A stretch of 64,000 bases of DNA from Pararhizobium polonicum (lineage in GTDB: Bacteria; Pseudomonadota; Alphaproteobacteria; Rhizobiales; Rhizobiaceae): positions 1 to 64,000 of the forward strand of contig NZ_LGLV01000009.1 of the NCBI RefSeq assembly GCF_001687365.1. Direction: 5' to 3'. Position 1 is the first letter of the stretch. Each line of letters begins with the position of its first letter. The translations under genes were made by a program, and so were the position numbers. This document shows positions 17,170 through 26,337 of this stretch, piece after piece. Under the pieces are notes generated by a model that saw only the letters and a list, made by a program, of their open reading frames with translations, made no database searches and was not told the DNA's origin.

Positions 17170-18108
17170 TCATTTCTGGCCGCGCAGGAAAGGAATGCCG
17201 ATCTCGCTCGGCCCGGCATTGCTTTTGCCCAGCAGAACCCAGGCGATCAGTGCCAGAAGAAAGGGCGACATCAGAAGCAAAGGCGGGGAGATGGAAAGGC
17301 CGATCGCCTGGCCCTGATATTGCAGGGCATCGGCGCAGCCGAACAGCACGGATGCCAGCATGACAAGGATCGGGTTCCATCGGCCGAAGATGACAACGGC
17401 GACGGCCAGATAGCCACGGCCGCCGGTGATGTTATCGACGAAGATCCCGCCTGACGCGACAAGTGTCAGATAGGCGCCTGCGATCCCGGCCAGAAGGCCG
17501 GTAAACAGGATGGCTGAGAAACGCACGGCGGTGACCGAAATCCCCGCTGCATCGGCAGCCCCGGCCCCTTCGCCGACAGAGCGGATAACAAGGCCGAGCC
17601 GTGTGTAGCGGATCACCGCCCACAGCATGACGGCGATGACGACGCCGGCGTAGAGGATAGGGCTTTGCGAGAACAGCGCCCGCCCGACGACCGGAATATC
17701 GGACAGATAGGGCAGCCGCAGCATCGATACGGCACGCAATGACGGCACCAGATAGGCGGGATCAAGCGAAAGTTCGCGCAGGAGCGATGTCAGGCCAAGC
17801 GCCAGAATATTGAAGCCGATACCGACGACGATCTGGTCGGCGCGCAGCACGGCAACCGTGATGGCAAGCACCGCTGCTGCCCCGATACCCCAGAGGCCCC
17901 CCATCAGTACGCCGGCATAGGGCACGCCGGTCAGTTGCAGTCCGAGCACAGCGCCGAAGGCGGCAAACAGCATGAGGCCTTCCAGGCCGATATTGAGTAC
18001 GCCTGTGCGCTCGGAAACAAGTTCGCCCAGTGAGGCAAGGAGGATCGGAGCCGCAAGCCTTATGGCGGACGCGAGAAAAAGGCCGAAGGTTACCGCGTCG
18101 AAGACCAT
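17170..18108 (-). CDS. ABC transporter permease, BMP/nucleoside type (second permease)
   Basis: This 312-residue membrane protein of the BPD_transp_2 family has about 8-9 hydrophobic segments. Motifs are LLASLGELVSERTGVLNIGLEGLM near the N-terminus and GRGYLAVAVVIFGRWNP near the C-terminus, both typical of YufQ/NupQ/RnsD-type permeases that pair with Bmp lipoprotein or periplasmic receptors for nucleosides. It overlaps the upstream permease gene by 19 bases. The function is import across the inner membrane; the ligand is not defined by sequence. Confidence 0.9.
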   Translation of the reverse strand: MVFDAVTFGLFLASAIRLAAPILLASLGELVSERTGVLNIGLEGLMLFAAFGAVLGLQLTGVPYAGVLMGGLWGIGAAAVLAITVAVLRADQIVVGIGFNILALGLTSLLRELSLDPAYLVPSLRAVSMLRLPYLSDIPVVGRALFSQSPILYAGVVIAVMLWAVIRYTRLGLVIRSVGEGAGAADAAGISVTAVRFSAILFTGLLAGIAGAYLTLVASGGIFVDNITGGRGYLAVAVVIFGRWNPILVMLASVLFGCADALQYQGQAIGLSISPPLLLMSPFLLALIAWVLLGKSNAGPSEIGIPFLRGQK

Positions 18109-19190
18109 AGCGGGCGTCCTTTCAGGAATCTGTAGCCATGGATGCAGGCGAGAAAGATGATCGGCAGGCTCGCCATGATCTGGGCCAATGCGGCCGGGAT
18201 GCTGAGCGCACTCTGGAGCGCAAGCGTGCCGCTGTTGATCGCCCCGAAATAGATCGCAACGATGACGGAGCCGAGTGGTTCGAGGCTGCCGAGCAACGCG
18301 ATGGCAAGGCCATCAAAGCCGAGATTGGAGCTGAAACCATCGATCAGGCGATATTGTACGCCCAGCACTTCCACCGCGCCGCCGATCCCGGCAATGCCCC
18401 CGGAAATCATCATGGAGCTGAGGATGAGCTGCGATAGCGGCATGCCTTGCAGGCGGGCTGCGCGCGGGCTCAGCCCAGCCGCGCGCAGGCGGACGCCGAA
18501 CGTGGTGTGGTAAAGCATGAACCAAACGGCAAGAGCAACAACACCCGCCAGCACGACGCCGGCATGCAGCCGCGTGCCGGAAAGCAGAATGGGCAGGGCC
18601 GCGCCGTCTGTGATCTTGGCGGACATGTTGAAGTCCGAATCCGGCGGTTGCAGTGGACCCTGCACGAGATATTTCACCAGATAGATGGCAATGAAATTCA
18701 TCATCAGCGTGACGATGATCTCGTCTGCACCGCGCCAGAGCTTCAGAACCGCCGGGATAAGGCCCCAGACTGCGCCGAACAATGAGCCGCAAACAATGGA
18801 TATCGGCAGCAGCATGTAGCCAAGCGATGCCGGCAGTATTGTTGCCGGTAGAACCGCACCGATCGCCCCCAATTGCAGCTGGCCCTCCGCCCCGAGATTG
18901 AAGAAGCCGCAACGCAGCGCGACGAGAGCCGCAAGCGCGGTCAAAAGCCTTGGCGTCATGAACACCAGCGTATCGGCGATCGCCCTCTGCGACCCGAATG
19001 CACCATCGAACATCACGGCAAAGGCAAGCTGGGGAGCGACCCCGAGGAACGACAGGATGAACAGGCCGATCGCGATGCTGGAGGCGAATGCCGATAGCAC
19101 CAGAAAGGCATTGTTTGCCGTCACGGCGCTGATCGATTGGCGGGTTCGCGCAATCACCGAGGATGCCCGGGGCGAGAAGATCGAGTTCAT
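18090..19190 (-). CDS. ABC transporter permease, BMP/nucleoside type (first permease)
   Basis: This is a 366-residue permease of the YufP/NupP/RnsC type. It has an N-terminal extension and about 9-10 membrane segments, with FFNLGAEGQLQLGAIGA and the GFDGLAIALLGSLEPLGSV region seen in this family. It overlaps the ATPase stop by 4 bases and the next permease by 19, so ATPase and both permeases are produced together. With those and the BMP receptor it completes one importer. Confidence 0.9.
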   Translation of the reverse strand: MNSIFSPRASSVIARTRQSISAVTANNAFLVLSAFASSIAIGLFILSFLGVAPQLAFAVMFDGAFGSQRAIADTLVFMTPRLLTALAALVALRCGFFNLGAEGQLQLGAIGAVLPATILPASLGYMLLPISIVCGSLFGAVWGLIPAVLKLWRGADEIIVTLMMNFIAIYLVKYLVQGPLQPPDSDFNMSAKITDGAALPILLSGTRLHAGVVLAGVVALAVWFMLYHTTFGVRLRAAGLSPRAARLQGMPLSQLILSSMMISGGIAGIGGAVEVLGVQYRLIDGFSSNLGFDGLAIALLGSLEPLGSVIVAIYFGAINSGTLALQSALSIPAALAQIMASLPIIFLACIHGYRFLKGRPLWSSTR

Positions 19191-20710
19191 GAGCGGTGTT
19201 CCGTCCGGGTTTGCCTGCCGCCGGTCATCAGGTCGCCGATGTCTTCGCGTGAGGTTGTACTGGTCACTTCACCAACGGTGCGCCCGGCAAAGAGAACGAC
19301 GATGCGGTCGCTGATGCGAATGATCTCGTCGAGATTGCTGGAGATGATCAGCACCGCCTTGCCGGCGTTGGCTGCAAGCCGCAGTTTCTTCAGAACGTCT
19401 TCGCTGGCTGCGACATCGAGGCCGCGCGTCGGCTGATAGACGATCACCACCGGTGCATCCTCGTTCATCGCGCGGGCGAGAACGATCTTTTGCTGGTTGC
19501 CGCCCGACAGGGTACGGGGCGTGACATGAATGGAGCGCGTTCGCACATCGGACTGCGTGCGCATATGCTCGGCGGCGGCATTGATCCTTGAATGGATCAA
19601 TCGTCCACGCTTTGCATAGGGCGTCTGGCCGATCTTGTTGAGAAGCAGGTTGATGGACACGGGCAGGTCAAGGACGAGGCCCTCGTGATGGCGGTCTTCC
19701 GGCACCAGTCCTGCAAACGCGCGCCCATCCTTATGGGCATGCCGGGCTTCGACGGTGCCGCTGTCGGGTTTTCTGAGGCCAGCCAGAACCTCGAAAAGTT
19801 CGCGCTGGCCATTGCCTTCCACGCCGGCCACACCGACGACTTCGCCGGACCGCAGTGTCAGTGAGGCGCCGCGCAGACCGGACGAGGATTGCGTGGGCGC
19901 GACATCGATATTCTCCAGGCGCAGCTCGATCGGGCCCTCGGCGCCACCCTCGCGTTCAAGCGGAGCCGTCAGATCGATGTCCTTGCCGACGATCTCGCGA
20001 ACCAGATCGCTGCGCTTGCGGTTGCCGACGGGTGCGCTGCTGATCAGCTTGCCGCGCCGGATGACCGAGACATGCTGGGCATGGTCCAGAACTTCCTCCA
20101 GATGATGGGTAACCACGACCACGGCCCGGCCCTCAGTGGCGATCTGCGTCAGAACCCCGTAGAAGGCGTCGATCTCGGCGGGATTGAGGATCGTCGTCGG
20201 CTCGTCGAACAGGATCAGTTCCGCCCTGTTGATAAGAGCCTTGAGAATTTCGACCCGTTGCTGCAGAGACAGCGGCAGCGAGGACACGATGGTGGAAGGA
20301 TCCACCGGCAAGCCGAAGTCATCGGCTATCCTTGCGATGTCGGCATCGTTGCGTAGCGTCTTGCGAATGGTGGCCGGTGCTGCGAGGCGCAGGTTTTCGG
20401 CAACAGTGAAACTTGCCACCAGTTTGAAATGCTGGTGGACCATGCCGATGCGGTTGGAAATCGCATCGGCCGGGGACCGGTGGACGACCTGTCGACCATC
20501 CAGCAGAATGCCGCCCATATCGGGCTGATGCATGCCGAAGAGAATGTTGAGAAGGGTGCTTTTTCCGGCCCCGTTCTCTCCCAGCACCGCGTGAATTTCC
20601 CCCCGCCGGAAAGCAAGGGTGATGTCTTCGAGAACCGGGTGGCCCGGCACGAAGCTCTTGGACACTGCGGTCAGTTCGACAAAGGGGCGGCTGCGCATGG
20701 TCTTGCTCAA
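19187..20710 (-). CDS. Tandem ABC ATPase of BMP-type importer
   Basis: This is a 507-residue protein with two ABC modules, as in YufO/NupO and sugar-type ATPases. The first has GENGAGKST, LSLQQRVEI in place of a full LSGGQ, and LILFDEPTTILNP. The second has AGVEGNGQRE as a reduced Walker A, LSGGNQQKIVLARAM and VVIVYQPTRGLD, where the usual Asp-Glu pair is altered to Tyr-Gln. Such asymmetry is common in this family. It is cytoplasmic and membrane-associated, and energises the two permeases encoded next to it. It overlaps both neighbours by 4 bases. Confidence 0.92.
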   Translation of the reverse strand: MSKTMRSRPFVELTAVSKSFVPGHPVLEDITLAFRRGEIHAVLGENGAGKSTLLNILFGMHQPDMGGILLDGRQVVHRSPADAISNRIGMVHQHFKLVASFTVAENLRLAAPATIRKTLRNDADIARIADDFGLPVDPSTIVSSLPLSLQQRVEILKALINRAELILFDEPTTILNPAEIDAFYGVLTQIATEGRAVVVVTHHLEEVLDHAQHVSVIRRGKLISSAPVGNRKRSDLVREIVGKDIDLTAPLEREGGAEGPIELRLENIDVAPTQSSSGLRGASLTLRSGEVVGVAGVEGNGQRELFEVLAGLRKPDSGTVEARHAHKDGRAFAGLVPEDRHHEGLVLDLPVSINLLLNKIGQTPYAKRGRLIHSRINAAAEHMRTQSDVRTRSIHVTPRTLSGGNQQKIVLARAMNEDAPVVIVYQPTRGLDVAASEDVLKKLRLAANAGKAVLIISSNLDEIIRISDRIVVLFAGRTVGEVTSTTSREDIGDLMTGGRQTRTEHRS

Positions 20711-21699
20711 TCCGGCTTCATTTCTCCCTTGGCAAGCTTGTCCATCAGGGCGAAAACCGCGGTTTCAACTTTCGCATCGACATGCTTGAAGGGCTTGCTC
20801 AGGGTCCAGCCATTATTGGCCAGCGTCTCCTGATAGATGGTGCCGCCGAGCTTGCCTTCCGTCATCAGCTCGCCCATCTCGTCGTAGGATTTGTCGAAGT
20901 TCAGCACCGTGCTGGTGATGATGGCGTTCGGATAGCTCGCGCTCTGATCCATGTAGGCGCCAATGGTGTGAGCGCCTTCCTCATCGGCTGCCTGCTGGAT
21001 GCCGGCATCGGCAAGATCTGAGGATGGCAGGAGAATATCCGCACCCCGCAGGATCACCCCTGTCGCCACTTCCTTGGCCTTGGCCACGTCCGTAAACGAG
21101 CCGGTGAAAACGGCATCCATCTGGATGTCCGGAACGAGCGCCTTTGCACCGCGCAGCGTATATTCGTGGGTGCGCTTGGCAGACGGGATTTCTTCGCCGG
21201 AAATGATCGCGATATGCTTGCTCTTGCTGGCCGCCGCTGCGATCGCGCCCTGCACATAACCGTATTCATCCCAGTTCACCGACCACGCGGTGTAGTTCTT
21301 CAGATCTCCCGTCGATGCGGCATAGCTATAGAGAACGAACTGCGTATCGGGGAACTCCTTGGCGACTTCCTGGATTGCTGCCGAATAGCCGGAGCTGTGG
21401 CATATGATCATCTTGACGCCGCGGGAGGCGAGCTGGCGAAGGAGGGCCGGCGCTTTTTCATAAGTCGCATGTTCGATGAAAGACGGTTTGAAACCATATT
21501 TCTTCGCCATCTTGTCGAAGGCGGCATAACCCGGCGGATCCCAGTTGCCCTGGGTTATGGCGCCGGTGAAAAGAGCAGCGACTTCGCCCTTTTCCTGCGC
21601 GTAGGTTATCGAGGGGGTGAACGCCACAGTGGCAAGCATGCCAGCCGCCGCAAGCCGCAGAAGCATTCGCCGCTGGTGTGAGAAAATCATTTTCCGCAT
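20707..21699 (-). CDS. BMP-family periplasmic binding protein
   Basis: This is a 330-residue receptor of the Bmp/Med family with a signal peptide (LLRLAAAGMLATVAFTPSI, cleavage near TYAQ). Family marks are GNWDPPGYAAFDKMAKKYG and the IAIISGEEIPSAKRTHEYTLRGAKAL block. BMP receptors of this kind bind nucleosides and purine-like bases. Here it is the first transport gene after the RutA-like and RidA genes, which points to a nitrogen heterocycle or its nucleoside. It overlaps the ATPase start by 4 bases. Confidence 0.9.
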   Translation of the reverse strand: MRKMIFSHQRRMLLRLAAAGMLATVAFTPSITYAQEKGEVAALFTGAITQGNWDPPGYAAFDKMAKKYGFKPSFIEHATYEKAPALLRQLASRGVKMIICHSSGYSAAIQEVAKEFPDTQFVLYSYAASTGDLKNYTAWSVNWDEYGYVQGAIAAAASKSKHIAIISGEEIPSAKRTHEYTLRGAKALVPDIQMDAVFTGSFTDVAKAKEVATGVILRGADILLPSSDLADAGIQQAADEEGAHTIGAYMDQSASYPNAIITSTVLNFDKSYDEMGELMTEGKLGGTIYQETLANNGWTLSKPFKHVDAKVETAVFALMDKLAKGEMKPD

Positions 21700-21759
21700 G
21701 TCATTCCCCTTGTTTTTAGGATTGAACGGCTTGTTGTCCGGTACGAATGCCGGATTTCA

Positions 21760-22146
21760 TCAGGCCGGGACCATGACCACGAGGTCGATCTCGAGCAGAA
21801 GTTTGGGATCGGCCAGCCCGGCCACGTGAATGAACGTGCTGGCCGGCAGCTCAACACCGTCGAAAAAGGCAAGCCTGCCGCGATGGATGGCGGGTGCGAA
21901 TGCCGGGTCGGTCACATAAGTGACCGTCTTGACGATATCATCAGGCGTCGCGCCGAGCCCCGTGAGGAGCAGGCCGATATTCTTGTAGGTCTGTGCCACC
22001 TGAGCATCGATATCGCCTTCGCCGATGACGTCGCCGTTCTCATCCCACGAGACCTGACCAGTCGGAAAGATCGGCGTTCCGGGACGAACCTTGACGTGGT
22101 TGTAGTAGGTCTGCTGCTTGAGGCCTGCTGGATTGATGGTTTTCAT
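21760..22146 (-). CDS. RidA-family protein (RutC-like position)
   Basis: This is a 128-residue RidA/YjgF protein (YNHVKVRPGTPIFPTGQVSWDENG...). RutC in the uracil Rut pathway is of the same family and hydrolyses an aminoacrylate to a semialdehyde. Its start overlaps the RutA-like monooxygenase stop by 4 bases, so the two are coupled. A family Arg is not seen at the usual C-terminal PAR position; that site reads PASTFIHVAGL, so this is a divergent branch and may not be an enamine deaminase. Role inferred from context. Confidence 0.85.
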   Translation of the reverse strand: MKTINPAGLKQQTYYNHVKVRPGTPIFPTGQVSWDENGDVIGEGDIDAQVAQTYKNIGLLLTGLGATPDDIVKTVTYVTDPAFAPAIHRGRLAFFDGVELPASTFIHVAGLADPKLLLEIDLVVMVPA

Positions 22147-23264
22147 GACAATCGCCCGTGCTGATGCGCATAGGCTGTTGTGGTGACGCCCGCTTCGTGC
22201 AGACCTTGCACGACCTTGATGCCGATCGTTTTCAGGTCGTCGATGAAATCCGGAACGATGACAGTCACGCCGTCGAGATCTGCATTCTTGACGATATAGG
22301 CCAGCTTGTCGGCGATGGTCTCCGGCGAGCCGATCAGGGCCGCCGGAGACATCGAATTACGCTCCTGGCCTTGCGAGATGAAGCGTTTCGCCATGGTGTT
22401 CTGCTTCAGGCTTGGGTCGGAGGAATATTCGCGCGTCTGATTGTCCAGTGCTTCGACGTCCACGCCGGAATTGTAGTAATCGACACGTTCCTGGGCTTGC
22501 CTGTCGGTCGCTCCCGGGACGATCGTGAAGAGGCCGTAAGTCTTGAAATCGGTCCGTCCGACCTCGGCTGCGAGCTCCTTGGCGCGCAGCCCCGTCTTCA
22601 CGAAATCGTCGCGGTTGCTGCCGAGCAGGAAACTGCCTGTGCAGTTCTTGATGGTGAAGCGGAAGCCGCTGTCGGAGGCACCGGCACAGATGATCGGTGG
22701 CGCCTTGCGGGGCTTCGGGTTCGACATGCAATCATCGAGCTTGTAGTGCTTGCCCTCGTGGTTGACACGCTCCTCGCTCCACAGACGCTTGGCGACGGTA
22801 ATCCATTCCTCCGCCAGTTCGTAGCGGCCCGAATGGTCCAGATCGCGCCACAGCCCCATCTGCCCCTGATCGACCGGATTGGAGCCGGCAACCAGGTTGA
22901 GGCCGAAGCGGCCGTTGGAAATCTGGTCGAGCACCGCGACCATCTTGGCAACGACGGCCGGGTGAAAGATCATCGTGTGCACGGTGCCCCAGACACCGAT
23001 ACGGCTTGTCGCCTCGGCCAGGCCTGCCATCGTTGTCAGCGACTCAAGCGTGATGTCCCAATGCTGGCTGGGCCCGCCGTAACCGCGCCACTTGGCCATG
23101 CTGAGCGCAAAGTCGAAGCCGAGTTCTTCTGCCAGCAGCGTCACTTCCTTGTTGTACTCATAGGTCGCGGGAAGCTGCGGGCTTGTTGTCGATGTGATCC
23201 AGCCGCCATTGCCGACGGGCAGGAAGACACCCAGTTCGACGGATTTTCTATTTTCACTCATCAC
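22143..23264 (-). CDS. RutA-like FMN-dependent monooxygenase (LLM family)
   Basis: This is a 373-residue luciferase-like flavin monooxygenase. It follows RutA closely in layout: ELGVFLPVGNGGWITSTTSPQ at the N-terminus, the FDFALSMAKWRGYGG block, LESLTTMAGLAEATSRIGVW, ISNGRFGLNLVAGSNP, ICAGASDSGFRFT and the C-terminal DGVTVIVPDFIDD. RutA uses FMN-peroxide to cut the uracil ring between N3 and C4. Here the enzyme heads the minus-strand operon with RidA and a BMP importer, while RutD- and RutF-like genes lie across the LysR gene. The substrate is probably not plain uracil, because rutB and rutE are absent. It needs reduced FMN from the RutF-like partner at 25522. Confidence 0.88.
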   Translation of the reverse strand: MMSENRKSVELGVFLPVGNGGWITSTTSPQLPATYEYNKEVTLLAEELGFDFALSMAKWRGYGGPSQHWDITLESLTTMAGLAEATSRIGVWGTVHTMIFHPAVVAKMVAVLDQISNGRFGLNLVAGSNPVDQGQMGLWRDLDHSGRYELAEEWITVAKRLWSEERVNHEGKHYKLDDCMSNPKPRKAPPIICAGASDSGFRFTIKNCTGSFLLGSNRDDFVKTGLRAKELAAEVGRTDFKTYGLFTIVPGATDRQAQERVDYYNSGVDVEALDNQTREYSSDPSLKQNTMAKRFISQGQERNSMSPAALIGSPETIADKLAYIVKNADLDGVTVIVPDFIDDLKTIGIKVVQGLHEAGVTTTAYAHQHGRLS

Positions 23265-23358
23265 TGTACCCTTCAGTCTGGCAAGCTTGGCGTGTCTCTA
23301 TTGAGGTGACGCTAGCAGCAAAATTTTTGAACAAGTAATCGAATGTGGCCCATGTCAT

Positions 23359-23375
23359 GTTGCTGTTTTGGCAAC
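23359..23375. promoter_or_regulatory. GTTGC-N7-GCAAC inverted repeat upstream of the RutA-like gene
   Basis: Inverted repeat GTTGCTGTTTTGGCAAC with 5-bp arms, in the T-N11-A form favoured by LysR proteins, lies 95 bp before the RutA-like start. The same pattern with the same spacing recurs at 26353, and a degenerate copy lies at 24380. It is a candidate operator of the adjacent LysR protein. Confidence 0.5.
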
Positions 23376-23397
23376 GCGAGACCTCTGGTTGTGCCTC

Positions 23398-24315
23398 TCA
23401 GGACAGTTGTGTGGATGATTTGGTCGCTGCCTGGAAGGCCTTGACGAGCCGCTTGAGGAACTCGTTTGCCGCATAGGACAGCTGCCGGTCGCGATGAACA
23501 CAGACGGCTGCCGTCGCTTCGGAAAAGTCGCCTTCCTGAATCGGAATGGCTCGCAGACGCCCGTCGCTCAACTCCTTGCGCGCAGCCAGGGCCGGCGCGA
23601 TCGCAAGTGTCCTGCCTGTGATCGCCATCGCCTTGGTCAGCTCGAGATTGTTGGTGGAAACGAGAATGTCGGGGGTGAGCTTGCTTTTGGTTGTCGCATG
23701 GTCGAACAACTGGCGGAGCCCGAAACTGGTGATCGGCAGGGCGATCTGCTGGCTGCATATTTCGGCAAGGCTGAGGCTTTCCCGGCTGGCAAAATCATGG
23801 GTGGGGCTGACCATGCACATCACCGGCTCGGAATATTGTGCCACGATTTCAATACCGGGCCTGCCCTTGACGTTGTAAACAATGCCGATGTCAGCCTCAT
23901 CCCGGGTCAGGGCCTCCGCAATGCGGTCCGACGATTCCGAATAGACCGAGAACTTGATCGCCGGAAACTGCTCATTGAAATCGGCGATCGTGCGCGGCAG
24001 AAAGTCCATGATCAGGCCTTCGATGACCCAGATCTTGACCTCGCCCAGCCTAAGCCCCTTCAGGCTGCGGATACTTTCCTGTACCCGCTCCATGTCGCGG
24101 AACATGTGGCGGGTAAAGCGTTCCAGCACCAGACCCGCCGGGGTGAGCTGGATGCCGGTATTGGTCCGCTCCAGAAGCAGAGTGCCCAAGGATTGTTCAA
24201 GAATGGCGATCTGACGGCTGATGGCCGATGGCGCGACGTGCAGCCGGTCTGCGGCCCGTCGTATCGATCGCGTCTCGGCAACCTCGTTGAAATATTTGTA
24301 CGTGTTCAAATTCAT
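23398..24315 (-). CDS. LysR-type regulator of the pyrimidine-like cluster
   Basis: This is a 305-residue LysR protein. I chose the start MNLNTYKYFNEVAETRS at 24315, because the 11 residues before it in the same frame are atypical. The winged helix is at residues 1-60 (SIRRAADRLHVAPSAISRQI), and the rest is the effector domain. It lies between the two arms of the cluster, in line with the RutA-like operon and divergent from the RutD/RutF-like genes, and each arm has a shared inverted repeat. It is the prime candidate activator of both. Confidence 0.9.
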   Translation of the reverse strand: MNLNTYKYFNEVAETRSIRRAADRLHVAPSAISRQIAILEQSLGTLLLERTNTGIQLTPAGLVLERFTRHMFRDMERVQESIRSLKGLRLGEVKIWVIEGLIMDFLPRTIADFNEQFPAIKFSVYSESSDRIAEALTRDEADIGIVYNVKGRPGIEIVAQYSEPVMCMVSPTHDFASRESLSLAEICSQQIALPITSFGLRQLFDHATTKSKLTPDILVSTNNLELTKAMAITGRTLAIAPALAARKELSDGRLRAIPIQEGDFSEATAAVCVHRDRQLSYAANEFLKRLVKAFQAATKSSTQLS

Positions 24316-24379
24316 GGTCGGTCTCCATCGTCCGGTTGGAACAGACAAAGCAATCTCTATGCCAATCGTTGCATGTGGC

Positions 24380-24396
24380 GTTCGAAAAACGGCAAC
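24380..24396. promoter_or_regulatory. Degenerate GTT-N11-AAC site in the divergent promoter region
   Basis: GTTCGAAAAACGGCAAC keeps the outer GTT and AAC and the full GGCAACG right half seen at 23359 and 26353, with the same 17-base span, but has lost two arm pairs. It is 65 bp from the LysR start and 262 bp from the RutD-like start. The rest of the 342-bp gap shows no gene. Confidence 0.4.
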
Positions 24397-24657
24397 GCGG
24401 CTGACCGCATATTGATCTACTTTCCGGGCCGGCGGAGTTGTTATGCATCACGTCGTCGTCTGTTCATCTTGCAGTCGCCGCCGCGCTTTCAGCATTCCGA
24501 ACCATTGCCGGACCATCGGCGGGCTCGCTTGGCATTCCGTGAATTCGCTGGCAGCCGTTGCAATGCAAGGTCGTGCAGACGCCGAGAAAGCATCCAGTCC
24601 ATCTGGCCGCGCATTGCACAAAGGCGCCGACAGCTGGGGAATCAAGGAGTCGGAAAA

Positions 24658-25500
24658 ATGCCTTTCGCGACGGTCGATGGCTCACAATTCTACTATGACA
24701 TCGAGGGAAGCGGTCCGCCGTTGCTTCTGGTCACAGGCCTTGCCGGCGTGGCGTCCTATTGGGACCCGAACATGGCCGAACTCAGCGAACACTTCACCGT
24801 CATTCGTTACGATCACCGCGGTACCGGGCAGAGCGTTCGCTCCGAGCAGGACTATACCATCGAGCTGCTGACCGACGATCTGGTCGGCCTGATGGACGAA
24901 TTGGGCATTGAACGCGCGTCCTTCCTCGGCCACTCGACAGGTGGCGCGATCGGTCAGGTGCTGGCGGCTCGTCATCCGGGCAGAGTCGACCGGATGGTGC
25001 TTTACGGATCCTGGTCCACTCTTGGTGCGCAGATGCGCCTTTGCATGGAGCTGCGTCTCGATCTGCTGCGCGCCTATGGCGTGGAGGGCTACCACAAGGC
25101 ATCGCCGATCTTTCTCTATCCACCGCGTTTCGTCTGCGACCATTGGCCGGCACTGGCAGATGGTTTTCTCGCCGCCGTCGCCAATTCGACGACGATATCC
25201 ATTCTTGCCGCCCGCGCCGAGGCGGTGATCAAGCATGATGGATCGCCATATCTGGCCGATATCTCGTCCCCGACGTTGGTTCTCGTGGCCAAGGACGACA
25301 TTCTCACTCCGGTGAATGCATCCGAAGAGCTGGCCAGGCGCATTCCGGGTGCCACTCTGCAGGTCCTGTCCTACGGAGCCCATGCCGTTTCGGCTTGCGA
25401 GCCACAGGCCTTCAATCGTGCCGTTCTGTCCTTTCTGCTCAATCACGGCGTCCGCGACGAGTTCGATAAAGTGCAGGCGAGCGCCGCCGGGCGAGCCTGA
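24658..25500 (+). CDS. RutD-like alpha/beta-hydrolase
   Basis: This is a 280-residue alpha/beta-hydrolase with AAGGAG 8-13 bases before the ATG; the much longer upstream reading in this frame runs through the LysR gene and is rejected. The nucleophile is Ser in FLGHSTGG (about residue 94), the acid Asp in AKDD and the base His in YGAHAVSACEP. The RYDHRGTG loop, the conserved IFLYPPRFV segment and the position before a RutF homologue fit RutD, which hydrolyses aminoacrylate or carbamate intermediates in uracil breakdown. It may instead act on an N-acyl or carbamoyl product here. Cytoplasmic. Confidence 0.82.
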   Translation: MPFATVDGSQFYYDIEGSGPPLLLVTGLAGVASYWDPNMAELSEHFTVIRYDHRGTGQSVRSEQDYTIELLTDDLVGLMDELGIERASFLGHSTGGAIGQVLAARHPGRVDRMVLYGSWSTLGAQMRLCMELRLDLLRAYGVEGYHKASPIFLYPPRFVCDHWPALADGFLAAVANSTTISILAARAEAVIKHDGSPYLADISSPTLVLVAKDDILTPVNASEELARRIPGATLQVLSYGAHAVSACEPQAFNRAVLSFLLNHGVRDEFDKVQASAAGRA

Positions 25501-25521
25501 AGTCCCAAACGGAGGCGATCA

Positions 25522-26052
25522 ATGCAGGTACATTCGAATGCAGTCAGGGCGAATGCCGATGCGCCGCCGAGCCCGCATGGCGATCTGAAGGGCGCGTTCC
25601 GCAATGGGATGGCGCGGTTGGGGTCGGCTGTGACGATCGTGACAACCGACGGCCCCGCTGGTCGGGCAGGGTTTACCGCGACTGCCGTATGCAGCGTGAC
25701 CGATTCTCCACCCACCTTGCTCGTCTGCCTCAACCGGGACGCCTCGGCGCATCCGGCCGTCATGGCGAACAAGGTGGTTTGTGTGAATGTCGTCAGCGGT
25801 GACGATGAAAAATTATGTGGATTGTTCGGAGGCAAAACACCGGCAGAGAAGCGGTTTTCGGCAGCATCCTGGTCGTCGCTCGAAACCGGCGCTCCAGTAC
25901 TGAACGGTGCCCTGGTCTCTTTCGACTGTAGAATTTCCTCGATCTGCGATGGCGGCACGCATGATATTCTGCTGTGTGACGTCCTGCGCATCAGCGAAAG
26001 CAAAGACAAACGAGCGCTGATATATTTCGATCGCGCCTATCACAGCATTTGA
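25522..26052 (+). CDS. rutF: Flavin reductase RutF
   Basis: This 176-residue NAD(P)H:FMN reductase of the flavin reductase-like split-barrel family is very close to E. coli RutF in the visible blocks: [55 protein letters not shown] and [10 protein letters not shown]. RutF supplies reduced FMN to RutA. Its pairing with the RutA-like gene across the LysR gene is the strongest single evidence for a Rut-type chemistry. It starts 21 bp after the RutD-like stop, with GGAGG before the ATG. Confidence 0.92.
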   Translation: MQVHSNAVRANADAPPSPHGDLKGAFRNGMARLGSAVTIVTTDGPAGRAGFTATAVCSVTDSPPTLLVCLNRDASAHPAVMANKVVCVNVVSGDDEKLCGLFGGKTPAEKRFSAASWSSLETGAPVLNGALVSFDCRISSICDGGTHDILLCDVLRISESKDKRALIYFDRAYHSI

Positions 26053-26337
26053 TGGCAGCGCTGGATTGGAAAAGATCTCAGCCGGCCGCTGCCAGTGTTC
26101 CGATGAACTTATGCGATGCTCCGGTTTCACTTGCAGGACAAATTTTAGCTGATTGTCTTCGTGTGCATGCGAACGCAACACGTGCCGCTACGGCTCGCAG
26201 GGCAACTGTAATGACGTGCACCTTCTTTAGGCGGGAAGGCGGGCTGCGGATTGGCTTTTTAGGGTGTGATTTCAGGGTATCGAGGCGTGGCTGGTCTTCG
26301 GCGCCCGATTTTTCGGCAGGGCTTTGCGCGGGGTTTA

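Noticed and set aside
23494-24657. A 388-codon open extension in front of the RutD-like hydrolase in the same frame
   Set aside because: It runs antisense to the LysR gene and across its promoter, has no family resemblance, and the ATG at 24658 has a good ribosome site.
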